Of a DNA stretch of 64,000 nt, positions 45,024-55,759 are shown in pieces (the stretch's first letter is position 1; every line of letters begins with the position of its first letter). The position numbers were made by a program, and so were the translations under genes. The DNA is from Calamus simplicifolius (taxonomy: Eukaryota > Streptophyta > Magnoliopsida > Arecales > Arecaceae): the NCBI GenBank assembly GCA_900491605.1, contig UESW01004768.1, positions 486,180-550,179 on the forward strand. Direction: 5' to 3'. The notes beneath the pieces were generated by a model. The model had not been told where the DNA came from and made no database searches. It saw only the letters and a program-made list of their open reading frames with translations.

Positions 45024-45946
45024 CCACCTGCTGCTTCTTTAAAGACCAGAAAAAAATTCCATTTCCTAAAGAGAAAACATACCCGGAAGTACTCTTTCTT
45101 TCTCCAATATCACCTCCCCAATCACTGTCTGTATATCCTACAAGCTGAAAAACATTAATTAGAAGCAGTATAGAATACACCATCATTTATAGTACCTTTA
45201 ATGTATCGTAGAATTCTTTTTGCCGCCTGCAAATGTGATTGTCTAGGAATCTCCATAAATCTGCTTATCATTCCAACACTAAAAACAAGATCTGGCCTAG
45301 TAGAAGTCAAATATCTCAGACTCCCGACTAGCCTCTTGAAATAAGTAGGATCGACTTCGGAACCACTTCCGTCTTTTGTCAACTTCAATCTGTCCTCCAT
45401 GGGAGTGCTAATTGGTTTACAAGTAGCCATCTTAAAACGCTCAAGAATATCCTTGGCATACTTTTGTTGACAAATAAAAATACCATCCTCCGATTGTGTA
45501 ACTTTAAGGCTGAGAAAATAATACATCAGACCAATGTCCGCCATCTCGAACTCATGAGTCATAGCCTCCCTGAAGTCACAAATCATCTCTTGACAATCTC
45601 CAGTAAATATGAGATCATCGACATATAAGCAAACAATGAGCATCTCACCGTTCAAGCCAATCTTTACATATAAAGTATGCTCATAAGGACACCTAGTAAA
45701 ACCGTGATTCAGAAAATAAGAATCAATTCTGGTATACCATGCTCGTGGGGCTTGCTTAAGGCCGTAAAGAGCTTTCTTCAATTTGTAGACAAAGCCCTCT
45801 TGTCCTTTCTTGACATAACCCTCAGGTTGATCCACATACACCTCCTCCTCAAGTACGCCATTGAGAAATGCGGACTTGACATCCATTTGATGTATTTTCC
45901 AGCATCTTTGAGCAGCTAAAGCAAAAATCATACGAATAGTATCCAT
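45024..45946 (-). pseudogene. copia reverse transcriptase
   Basis: The minus-strand frame from 45946 to 45155 (263 codons) holds most of RVT_2: the Asp in [26 protein letters not shown], the catalytic YVDDLIFTG, the CKPISTPM junction and the SLRYLTSTRPDLVFSV connection. Upstream (45947-46117) the sequence continues to read RT N-terminal text with breaks; downstream (45024-45154) RNase H begins in another frame. Confidence 0.9.
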
Positions 45947-46116
45947 CCTCGCAACCGGAGCAAATACCTCAAAATAGTCAATCCCGGGTTTTTATTTGTA
46001 ACCCTTGACTACAAGCCGAGCCTTCAACCGATCAACATCACCATTAGGCTTTTTTTGATCTTATAGACCCACTTTACGCCGATGGACTTCTTGCCTTCTG
46101 GGAGAGAAGTGAGCTT

Positions 46117-46851
46117 TCATGTATCATTTTTCTCGATTGCATGGATCTCATCATCCATCGCACGAACCCAATCATCATCTTGGAAAGCCTCCTGAAACTT
46201 TGTGGGATGACAATCTGCAAAAAGAGCAAAATTGATAATTTCTTCATCGGAGGGATCATCATCTTTTGACAAAATGCAATCCCTTAAACGAGTTGGCAAA
46301 ACTCGTTCTCGCTGTGGACGTGAGGAACTTTCAGTAAGATGTTCGACAGGTTTTGATGAAGTAACTGCTGTTGTAGTCCCTGCTATCGAACCTGGTTCCA
46401 TCGAAGCTGCTACTGGTTCAGATTGACTATCTGAATCGGGCTGAACCGTCTCCTCCTCGTCTAGGACGAAGTGAAACTGCTTCTTTTCTTCTAAGTTCCA
46501 AGTCCACTCTCCTTCCTCATCGAAGGTAACATCTCGACTGATAACGACCTTTTTTGTTACTGGATTATACAATCGATAACCCTTTGTCTCATTGCTGTAA
46601 CCGAAGAAGATGCACTTCTCGCTCTTCTCATCAAGCTTCTTACGTAGCTCATTTGGCACATGGGCATAAGCAATACACCCAAACACACGAAGATGTAGAA
46701 CTGAAGGGATTCGACCACTCCATACCTCCGTCGGTGTCTTGAACTCAAGACCTTTAGTGGGACATCTGTTCAACAAATAAATAGCACAAGCAACCGCCTC
46801 CGCCCAGAAATGCTTCGGCAAATGTTTAGAATGAAGCATAGTATGTACCAT
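46117..46851 (-). pseudogene. copia integrase C-terminal part and hinge
   Basis: A 244-codon frame beginning just after the third integrase catalytic position: HFWAEAVACAIYLLNRCPTK, then VFGCIAYAHVP, CIFFGYSNETKGYRLYNP and an acidic Ser/Glu-rich hinge leading to the RT start (WVRAMDDEIHAIEKN). The preceding codon block reads NGVA-stop-RKNRT, so the catalytic Glu codon is a TAA (46876-46878). Confidence 0.88.
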
Positions 46852-46875
46852 ATCGACAATAGTGCGGTTTTTTCT

Positions 46876-47730
46876 TTATGCTACTCCGTTCTGTTGAGGA
46901 GTATACCGTGCTGTCAATTGATGCTTGATGCCGCATTACTTGAAGAAACCATCACCAACCAAATATTCTGTGCCATGATCAGTTAGGAGAATCCGAATTT
47001 TGTGCCCACTTTGGTTTTCAACATAGGCTTTAAACTCTTTGAAAGCATCGATGGCGTCGGACTTCTGCTTCAAGAAATAAACCCATGTTTTTCTGCTAAA
47101 GTCATCGATGAAGGTAGCAAAATACCTATACCCTCGATTCGACGATTCACCGAGCGGTCCGCAGAGATCGGAGTGAACTAAATCCAATGGCTTCAACGCT
47201 CTCCATGATTATCCTGAAGGGAAGCTTTCTCTAGATTTCTTCCCAATGACGCATGGTTCGCATATCTCCTTTGGAGAAAAAATTTCGGACATACCTCGCA
47301 CCATCTTCTTTCGACACAACAGCTTCAAGCTGTTGAAATTCACATGTCCGAACCGTATGTGCCAAAGCCATGAAGAATCTTGCACTGAGGCACTAAAACA
47401 CGACGTAGTATAATTAATACACAAAGAAAAAAGACGATTTTGAGCCATTTTTACCTTTGCAATCAATCCTCCTTTGCCATCATGAATCATGCAAACCTCA
47501 TCCTTGGTGATCATGCGATAGCCTCGCTCAGACAACTATCCTATGCTCAAGAGATTCTCTCGAAGGCCAGGAACATAATGGACGTTGGAAATGGTTGAAA
47601 CCGATCCATCTTTTATCTTGATTTTAATGCTTCCCTTTGCCATGATAGGAAATTTTGTATCATTCTCGAACCTCACCTCCGAACGAAAGGTGTCATCGAA
47701 ATTTGAGAATAACTTCTTTTCACCACACAT
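46876..47730 (-). pseudogene. copia protease end, zinc-binding region and integrase core, interrupted
   Basis: Three frames in order. 47730-47536: C-terminal protease text ending VPGLRENLLSIG. 47535-47209: GAG-pre-integrase with WHIRFGHVN (His pair) and ICEPCVIGK (Cys pair). 47196-46936: integrase core with LVHSDLCGPL (first Asp) and LTDHGTEYLV (second Asp). In-frame stops separate them, including one after DGFFK and one replacing the third catalytic residue, Glu. No functional integrase can be made. Confidence 0.85.
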
Positions 47731-48079
47731 GAGTGTCTAAGTACCAAACATTCTTATGGTTCTCCACCGAAGCATCACACGTGAATAAAAGAGCATTATC
47801 ATGCTCATCATCAAATCTATCGACAGAACTTTCTACTTTAGCATGAAACTTTTGACCACCAGATCTTTTGCTTCGACACTCAGATTTATAATGCCCATAC
47901 TTTTTACAATTAAAACATTGAATATGGGACTTATCTTTTTGTTGTCGAGGTTGCTTCTCCTGCCGTCTTTTATCTTTCATTTGAGTAGAAAGATTCTTCT
48001 TTTCATCAGGCAACACCAACTGGCTTTGTAGAGCCTCCTCCACCGTCTTGGACTTCTCCTTGAGTCGTTGCTCATGCAT
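47720..48079 (-). pseudogene. copia gag C-terminus with zinc knuckle, joined to a deleted protease start
   Basis: 119 codons in the same frame as gag but after its stop: a basic Lys/Gln-rich segment, the knuckle CFNCKKYGHYKSEC (CX2CX4HX4C), then VWYLDT. Here the protease active-site text should continue as DTGCS..H, but instead reads HVW and a stop. About a dozen bases of the active-site loop appear deleted at about 47730, which also shifts the frame. The protease is therefore inactive. Confidence 0.85.
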
Positions 48080-48676
48080 TTATAGAGAGCCAACCAACTC
48101 ATCCACGGTCAAAACAGAGAGGTCACGTGACTCTTCGATGGAAGTCACAATATATTCAAACTGCAACGTTAGCATCCGAAGAATCTTCTCGACAATAAGT
48201 TGATCACCAATAGTCTCACCATTGGCCTTCATTTGATTGACAAGAGTCAATACCCGTGAGAAATAGTCGAAAATGGACTCCGACTTTTCCATCTGAAGGA
48301 GCCCATATTGTCGACGAAGAGTCTGAAGCCGAACCTTCTGGACCTTCTCAACACATTTGTAAATTTTGATGAGAGTATCCCACGCTTCCTTTGCTGTCTT
48401 CGAATTCACCACTTTTTCAAATATTGACGAATCTATCGCTTGAAAGATGTAAAAGAGAGCCTTACGATCTTTCTTACGATTTTCTTTTATCGTCTTCTGC
48501 TCCTCCATTATCGAATCTGCCACTGCTCCCGACTCGACGAATCCTTCTTCAATAATCTCGGTCAGCTCCTGAAAACTGAACAACACCTCCATCTGGATCT
48601 TCCAATGCTCAAAATTCTTTCCATCAAACCTTGGGAGTTGAGGTTGGACATTCCCGGCACTACTCACAGAAGCCAT
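48080..48676 (-). pseudogene. copia Gag, N-terminal domain, nonsense-terminated
   Basis: Start ATG at 48676 (MASVSSAGNVQPQLPRFDGKN), 20 bases downstream of the PBS. About 198 codons of the UBN2/Retrotran_gag_2 domain follow (HWKIQMEVLF, LIKIYKCVEKVQKVRLQTLRRQY, FDYFSRVLTLVNQMKANGE, ESRDLSVLTVDELVGSL). A TAA then stands where the sequence otherwise continues in the same frame with MHEQRLKEK, so this is a single nonsense mutation. The open frame also extends upstream into the LTR, but the ATG at 48676 fits known gag starts. Confidence 0.88.
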
Positions 48677-48695
48677 CTTATACGAGAACAACTTA

Positions 48696-48707
48696 GCTCT
48701 GATACCA
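48696..48707 (-). promoter_or_regulatory. primer-binding site, initiator tRNA-Met type
   Basis: Minus strand TGGTATCAGAGC, two bases from the LTR end. Confidence 0.92.
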
Positions 48708-48709
48708 GA

Positions 48710-48954
48710 TGTTGGAAGAAGGAAATTTGGAATAGTTATTCTATTGCATTTCAAACCTTGAAGGATTACATAATATTTATAGACCCTTTAAGTAACAGAA
48801 TAATTAAAGCTAATTTGGAAACGAGCAACAATAAGTAAACATAATTTCCTAGATAATTGTTTCCAAAACTCCGTCCTAAGATGAGCTTGGGATACGAACA
48901 GCCTTTTCAATTTCCAACAACTTGGGATACGAACAGCCTTTTCAATTGCCAACA
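48710..48954 (-). repeat. 5' LTR of the short-LTR copia element
   Basis: 245 bp, TGTTGG...CCAACA, differing from the other LTR by about eight substitutions and a 2-bp indel. Confidence 0.93.
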
Positions 48955-51900
48955 TCCCTCCCAGCAAATCCTATTGACCACACAGATTATGCATGATGTT
49001 GTATTTAGAGGGGATGTTTGAAAAAATCAAAATTATTTTTTTAAAAAAGCTTGATTTTGCATGCCAATAAATTTGGCATATTAAAAATAACATATTTTAT
49101 AAGCTTAATTCTTTTATGGAGCATGATAAATATAACAAAGTTATGGGCCTTTATGAGTCTTGCTCTTGCATGAACCGGCAAATCTTGTATAACAAATGTA
49201 ATAGTTTTTAAAATTTTAAACTTTATGCATGTAATATTAAAATTGAGATATTATTTGATTTGCTAATTAATTATCATCATTGATTCATCATTCCATTTGT
49301 AGTCTAATTTTATAATTAATTATAATTATTTTAATTAATCTTTTATTTTTTTATAGTTCATTCTCAATCCTATAAATACCCACATGCATTAAACTTCAAA
49401 TGAATGAACAAAGCTTTCTTTTATATATTAGTTTTTGGTTTTTTCTCATCTTTCCCTTTCAGCTTTCCATTAGTTATCTTCTTTTCATTTTGGAGAGTAG
49501 GTTTGAGGAGTTGTATAAATCTTTACACTGTGAGTATACACTTATAAAGCCCAATTATTGTATCCAAAGAGTAAGCTATCATTTTTCTGCTACACTGCGC
49601 AATTGTCTCATGATCTACTCTTAAATGAAGTGATCATACGTCTTAATAGATTGATGAATATCTCTTCCTAAGTGTCTTGTTTGTCTTGTGAGGTTAACAA
49701 CATATGAAGGGAGCTAACTTTACTATGCTTCATATTCTTGTAAGGTGAGGTCTTAGTAGCAATTTGGATTAGGAGGAGTTAACATGCCTCCCACAAAACA
49801 TGATTAGAACTCAACCAATCCTTGAGAATGAGAGATGTGTTCCTTTTCTTGGCCCTCCGAAAACTTCTCTTAGAGGATGATTTTAGGTGAATGCAACATT
49901 CGGAGGCAAATAAGAACGGAATCATCTCCCTTTGAAATTATTCACTTAAATGCAAGCACTACATGCAACCCTAGAAGAAGATACGAGTCCATGGTTCATA
50001 TCATGAAAGCATGTTAAGTAATTGTTTCACCCGATAATTCAAGTCTTAATGAATTAGAACTATTTTGATCATTCTATTTTGTCCTAATGAGATTTTAGAA
50101 TCGATCTCGATTGTTTCGCTTCGTTTTATCTTGATCATAATGTATCTTAATATCAATTTTAAATAGATGTAATTAAGCATAAAAATATAATTTTTAAAGT
50201 TTAAATATAAACTCAATTCATGTTTGAGAATTTGATAAAGTTTTACGTTGACTCAGCTACCTAAAAAGTTTAAATATACCTAAATTAAATAAAATATTAA
50301 ATCTTTACTAATATTTTTTAAATTTAAATATGTTTAAAAGTAAGGACCAAGATGCCTTATTGAGATGAGAATCAAAATGGAACAAGATGCAAATATCTCA
50401 TTTCATGAAAAACCTACTGCACCATAGTCTCATAAAGTAACAGATAACCATAGAAAATGCATCTTTGCTTACTAAAAATCTCTATTAACATTGGTTTTGT
50501 TAAATTGGCCAGCAGAAGCAAGCTTGCCCCCATGCTGGAGGCATTTCACTCAGATCAGCTTTTAGCCAATCATTATCTGCCGAAATAAAGAGGTCTCTAT
50601 GGATTCCACAAGTTCAGCAGTTATAGTTTCATAATGCATTGTTGATGGAGAATTAGTTATCCATTCAACCTTATAGGCATCAAATACGCTAGTTTAACAT
50701 GCAGTGGCCAAAAGAACCTACAATAAATACAAAACTTGGATCATTACCAGCCAACAAGATCAAATAGGGATGAAGCAATGCAAGCACGGATTTTTATTCC
50801 TCTTTTGACAGAATTATGTGCCTGCAATGATTGCTCAACAGTTAACAGGCTAGCAGAACTGAAATCTTTTGTGGAATTCAACATCTTTTGGACTATAACA
50901 TAAATTTAGAAATATTAATAAGCAGTGACCATCAATGTCATGACAATCCAACATATGGGAAAAAAGAACATGAAGAAGCAGCAGCAGATTCATTCAAATG
51001 AAATTCTGTATGTAAATTTCAAACTTCACACAACTACTACATAGACATACATCTTTTCTCTTTGGCCAAAACATCTTCTATCTCCTATCTTTAATCAACA
51101 TCAATTGTATCCATAACATCTGTCATCAATGAATCATTCCAAACTTCTTTCATCTCGGTATTTCTTTTTGTATCCTAAACCTCTTTCATGGTTTTCACTC
51201 TTCATCACCTTTACAAAATCAGAGAAACAGAAAGCTCCTGTACTGCCAGAAAGACCTGAACAAAGTCCAGATATTATGAGGTCATAAGTTGATCACTGTT
51301 TCCTGGGCAAAAATTTGTAGTTAGCAAGTGATTTGTTAACTCTCAGTGGATTTTTTAAGGTAGCAGTTGGCGGTAATATAATGTGATACCTTGAATTTAG
51401 TCCCATGTTAGATTAAAAAGAAATGTATTATATACTTATATCTCAAGTCTATTTGCTACCTATTAACTTTAATTCGAGTTTTTGAGCAATGTAGTTTCGG
51501 TCTATTAACAGAGTTAATTGGGTCAGCTAACTTGTAGCATACAATGAGAATATCACATGTAACTCAAGTTCACTTGCTATCCGTTAATTTCTACTCAAGT
51601 TTTTGAGCTACGTAGTTTTAGTCTACTAATAGATTATTTGGGCAAGCAGGTGGGCTTGAACATTATATATAAAGTTGCTCAAATCAGCATAGAAGGTGCA
51701 TTGAAGGACTACCTTCCCATGGGTCACCACAATCCCATAAAACACATACTAGTACTACACGAAGCATACTATTATCTATCTGCTAACTAAACTAAATTTG
51801 AAAATTTAGGCCTGGAATGCTTCCTGATGCACTTGACAGCACATGGATTTCGAGTAAAATTTCAGAGCTCAGATAACTTTAGCTTTAGGGCTTCAAGTCC

Positions 51901-51986
51901 CCAATATAGAACCCGCTATTCATGCCAAAGACCCATGTATCCGGTTGTGGCCTGCAGAACCAGAAAAGAGAAAATTGAAAGCCTAA
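48955..51986. other. intergenic, LTR-like text but no gene
   Basis: A TATA-like CCTATAAATACCC near 49369 followed by T-rich and leader-like text to about 49990 looks like an old LTR, but I found no TG...CA ends. The rest (50.2-51.98 kb) shows no gene. 51410-51640 contains an internal partial repeat (ACTCAAGT..TTGAGC.A.GTAGTTT.GTCTA). Confidence 0.45.
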
Positions 51987-52280
51987 GGATGTGTTTGAAA
52001 TATAGGATAAGGAGGGATATCCTCTGAATATCCCCTCTTATCCCCAAAAACTATAACTATAGGAAATAACTCTGAAAAAGTTTAACCAGAGAGGATAACC
52101 CATGGTTAAACATGGGTTATCCCCTGAACTTATTCCCTAGCAATCCTTAGAATAACTAGAGCTATCCCTTGATAGCAAAGTTGTTATTTAAAAAAAGTGG
52201 TTATCCTTTTAGCTATCCCATGGATAAATGCTATTCTGTACACTTATCCAGGAATAACTTTTTGGGAACCAAACACTACC
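51987..52280 (+). mobile_element. complete Harbinger-type MITE, TAA target duplication
   Basis: A 294-bp non-coding element with imperfect terminal inverted repeats (left GGATGTGTTTGAAAT, right end reading inward GGTAGTGTTTGGTTC) and a TAA on each side (51984-51986, 52281-52283), as expected for PIF/Harbinger-type transposition. The interior holds ATCC/GGAT-rich subterminal repeats and the palindromic block AACCCATGGTTAAACATGGG. It is related to 37132-37410 and to the left end of the coding Harbinger element that starts right after it. Confidence 0.88.
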
Positions 52281-52302
52281 TAAGGTTGTGTTTGAAACAA
52301 AG

Positions 52303-52755
52303 AATAAGGAGGGATATCCTCTGGATATCCCCTCTTATTTTCAAAAATCATAACTACGAAGGATAGCATGGAATAAAATTAACCAGAGAGGATAACCCAT
52401 GATTAACCCATGGTTAACCATGGGTTATCCCATAAACTTATTCCCTAGAGACTGGGGGAATAGCTGGTTACTCCCCCAGCTATCCTTTGAGAGTAACTAT
52501 GTTAATTTAGAAAAATGTGCTTGCCCTAGACCTGGCCATGACCTTTCCGAATAAGGAGGGATATCCTCTGGATATCCCCTCTTATTTTCAAAAATCATAA
52601 CTACGAAGGATAGCATGGAATAAATTAACCAGAGAGGATGAACTTATTCCCTAGAAATTGGGGGAATAGCTGGTTACTCCCCCAGCTATCCTTTGAGGGT
52701 AAATATGTTAATTTAAAAAAATTTGCTTGCCCTAGACCTGGCCGTGACCTTTCCG
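52303..52755 (+). repeat. subterminal tandem duplication in the Harbinger element
   Basis: Unit 1 (52303-52549, 247 bp) is repeated as unit 2 (52550-52755, 206 bp), both from AATAAGGAGGGATATCC to TGACCTTTCCG. Unit 2 lacks a 41-bp block containing the perfect palindrome ACCCATGGTTAACCATGGGT. Confidence 0.9.
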
Positions 52756-54038
52756 CCTCCCCTTCCTTCCGAGCCCTCATCCCAATCTCTCGTCGTCCAA
52801 TCTCATGCTCCCTCGTCTCCCGATCGTTTGCTCTCGTCTCCTGATCTTCCATCTCCTCTTTTTTTCGACTCTTCGTCCCTCCGTTAGCTGGAGTATTGAT
52901 GTTTGATAAGGTACGCTTCTCTTTCTCTTCTTCTCTTCCCTATCCATTGGCCGCTGAACCCTAAGCAGGGATTATAACCAAGATTTAGATTTCTTACATC
53001 ATGTAATTACAGGGTACTTTTGAATATTTCTCCCTGGTTGCTTCAATTTGAGGGATTATAATCGAGATTTGTCATCGAAATCCTTGGTGGCCTTTATATT
53101 TTTTAAAAGCTTTTTAGAGAAAAAATTTTAGTTTCGCTCTTCCATGTCGAAGTTCAATTTTGAGGGTTCTTTCTAATGAAACCATATTTCAGTCTTCATG
53201 ATGGTCCACACCCCAATTCCGCTGAGCCAGAGAGGAAGGAGGGTGGAGGTCCATTGAAGGAAAGAACCGGATAGCATAGATTTTTTCTCTGACTTTTTTG
53301 TTTTTAAGGGGCGTAGGAGACCAAGAGTCCTGTAGTCACAGTACCCTTGGCCTGATACCAATGCCAGGTCAGCCTACAGTATTCTAGGTCAACATATTCT
53401 TGTGTAGCATTAGCTCATATGCTAAGGACTTCAATGCAGGATAGCATCAGACTAATGAAATTTCTTGGTTTGTTCATTGAGTTAATATTCACACAATCCT
53501 CTCTTTCTCTCTTTCTCAAATCATTTGTTCTCCATGTCTTTTCCCCACTTCAGTATCCACTGCCATCAACCTGCGTAAAATGCAGTACCCTCCTTTGTCG
53601 CTAGCAAGGGTAATGCACACCTATTCATGCATGAAAGCCAATGCTGCCAGAAAGGAGTGGAGCTGAGATGATGTGAACTCAGTTCGTGCAAGCATGCCTT
53701 CTGAGGACATCAATATGAGCCTGATCTTCTGGAACCCTTCAATATTTTTGTCCCTTTGACTCTTGAGTTGCATGTGTTCAGTTGACCAGGAGACTGGATG
53801 AAGTGAAGGTTTTGAGTTTCCTTAGTTTTTTTCATAAGGAAATTAAGCTAAAAGAGTTATCACAAGCCCAATGGCTATGGCTGTGAAAATCTATCCTTAG
53901 GCCCAATCAATATTAAGCTAAAAGAGTTATCAACAAGCCCATTATTTCCTATCAAACATAACATGTTAAAATCCTTTATTAGACTTATTTTCGTTTTCTT
54001 GTATCTCATCGAATAGTTAGGCCCAGAAAAGAAGAACC

Positions 54039-55218
54039 ATGACTGGTAGTTCGAAGAGTAGTGAAACTGGATCATTCCGTACTATGGTTGCTAATTGGAC
54101 CGATGAAGAGGATAAAATCTTATCAAGATTGCTGAAGAAGGAGTTTCTTATTGGTGGTTCAATCGGAAACATATTTACCAAGCCTGCACTCCTTCGAGTT
54201 CTAGAATGGTTCAATATGAAGGCTAAAACCAACTATAGTGTTCAGAAAATGCAAAATAGAATGAAGAATTTGAGAAAAGTAATTCACCAATATCATTACT
54301 TGATGACTTTGTCTGGTTGAGGTTGAGATCCCGAGAGACAAATCCCAGCTAATACTGATGAACAGTGGGATAGTGTGATCTCGGTAAGCAAATCAGTCCA
54401 TGTTTCTTATATTTGCATTTATTTAAAATATATTGAAGCTAATTATATATTTGGGTGTATAATAGGTCAATAAGGAATTGATACACCGTAGGAACAAGTC
54501 TTTCGCACCATATAAGGATATGCTCATATGGTATGGAAAGCAAATTGCTACCGGTGGAGGGGTTGCGATACGCATTGATTACACTCCTCAGCAAGCAATT
54601 CCAGTTCTCCAATCATCGGACGTTTCAATTTCACGAACTAGTGCCCCTCCTCTACTAACTCATTCGGACTGTAGCTATTTTGATGAATCGAATTTACACA
54701 ATGTGATTGACAATGATGTGATTCATATAGATATAGAGGGAGAAGGAGACTCTAATGATATTGGACCTTCAACAACTCCACAATATCAATCTGATAACCC
54801 TTCTGTTAATCTTAATGATTCGGTCTCTAATGGTGCAGCATCCTCTCAAGGCAAGAGGCCACATCAGGATACTACCCCCACACAGCGACGTAGAAGAGTT
54901 GGAGGAGTTGACAAAGTAAAAATATTAGAGGAGTTGAGGCGGCAATCCTCACAACGTTTGGAGTTCTCACAACAAGTTCTAAAATTGGAGAAGAAGATGT
55001 TGGCTGTCGAACTTGAGACGGCAGAAATCGAAGCTTCGTGTCGCATTGACAAGTGCGTAACAAAGCTTTTTACTTTAAATTTATCAATTGAAGACTTTTC
55101 AGTGATGTCTAACATTTTTTGTCAATTGATGGACACTCATCACTTATTTGTGATGTTAAAAGGAGAGCAATTGAGAGGTTTTGTTAATTATCACTTGAGT
55201 TATCATCGAGGTCTTTGA
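54039..55218 (+). pseudogene. Harbinger ORF1, Myb/SANT-like DNA-binding protein, two exons
   Basis: Exon 1 (54039-54383) starts MTGSSKSSETG and carries a Myb/SANT-like trihelix domain: WTDEEDKILSRLLKKE, GNIFTKPALLRVLEWFN, YSVQKMQNRMKNLRKV. This is the plant ORF1 that binds element ends and works with the transposase in the nucleus. Two TGA codons (after LMTLSG and one codon later), where the family has aromatic residues, interrupt the frame before DPERQIPANTDEQWDS. A donor (TCG/gtaagc, 54384) and acceptor (aatag/GTC, 54465) join exon 2 (54466-55218) in phase 0. Exon 2 reads RRNKSFAPYKDMLIWYGKQIATGGG, then a Ser/Asp-rich linker, the basic RRRRVGG, and a helical region near residues 150-210. 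Confidence 0.82.
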
Positions 55219-55321
55219 ACTTGTTTGGACTTTCACTTTCATTGACATGTTGTGTACCCATTATTAGGATATGTAATGATGTCATTTGCTTGCTTTAGGA
55301 TGTGTTTAAATAACTTTTGAA

Positions 55322-55735
55322 AGTACCATTTGCAGGGCATGTAGTTCTATGTTTTAATTTTCAATTAGTATGCTTATGCCAGTAACATTTGAAAGGCATG
55401 TAGTGCTATGTTTTAATTTTCAATAAGTATGCTTGTGCCAGTGACAGTTGGAAGGCATATAGTGCTATGTTTTAATTTTCAATCAGTATGTTTGTGCCAG
55501 TGACATTTGGAAGGCATGTAGTGCTATGTTTTAATTTTCAGTCAGTATGCTAGTGCCAGTGACATTTGGAAGGCATATAGTGCTATGTTTTAATTTTCAA
55601 CCAGTATGCTTGTGCCAGTGACATTTGGAAGGCATGTAGTGCTATATTTTAATTTTTAGTCAGTATACTTGTGCCAGTGACATTTGCAGGGCTTGTAATG
55701 CTATGATAAATACATATTTTTATTTATTGTACATG
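55322..55735. repeat. 59-bp tandem array between the two Harbinger genes
   Basis: Six to seven units with exact 59-bp spacing (the GTTTTAATTTTCA landmark is at 55351, 55410, 55469, 55528, 55587 and 55646). Each has GCCAGTGACATTTGGAAGGC, ATGTAGTGCTATG and AGTATGCTTGT. Confidence 0.95.
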
Positions 55736-55759
55736 TAACTTGTGTTTTTTGCAATTGAT

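Larger units (their letters stand above)
44417..48954 (-). mobile_element. complete Ty1/copia LTR retrotransposon with short LTRs and TSD
   Basis: A 4,538-bp minus-strand element with LTRs of 247 bp (44417-44663) and 245 bp (48710-48954), both TGTTGGAAGAAGG...TTGCCAACA. It is flanked by an exact 5-bp TSD TCCCT (44412-44416 and 48955-48959). It has a tRNA-iMet PBS (48696-48707), a purine tract (44664-44672), and gag, protease, integrase, RT and RNase H in copia order. By eye the LTRs differ at about eight substitutions plus one 2-bp indel, so insertion is moderately young. The short LTRs suggest an Ale/Retrofit-type lineage (inference). All main proteins are interrupted. Confidence 0.95.

Noticed and set aside
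53419..53604. 61-aa ORF upstream of Harbinger ORF1.
   Set aside because: No similarity to transposon proteins; it falls in the untranslated leader region and is probably chance.
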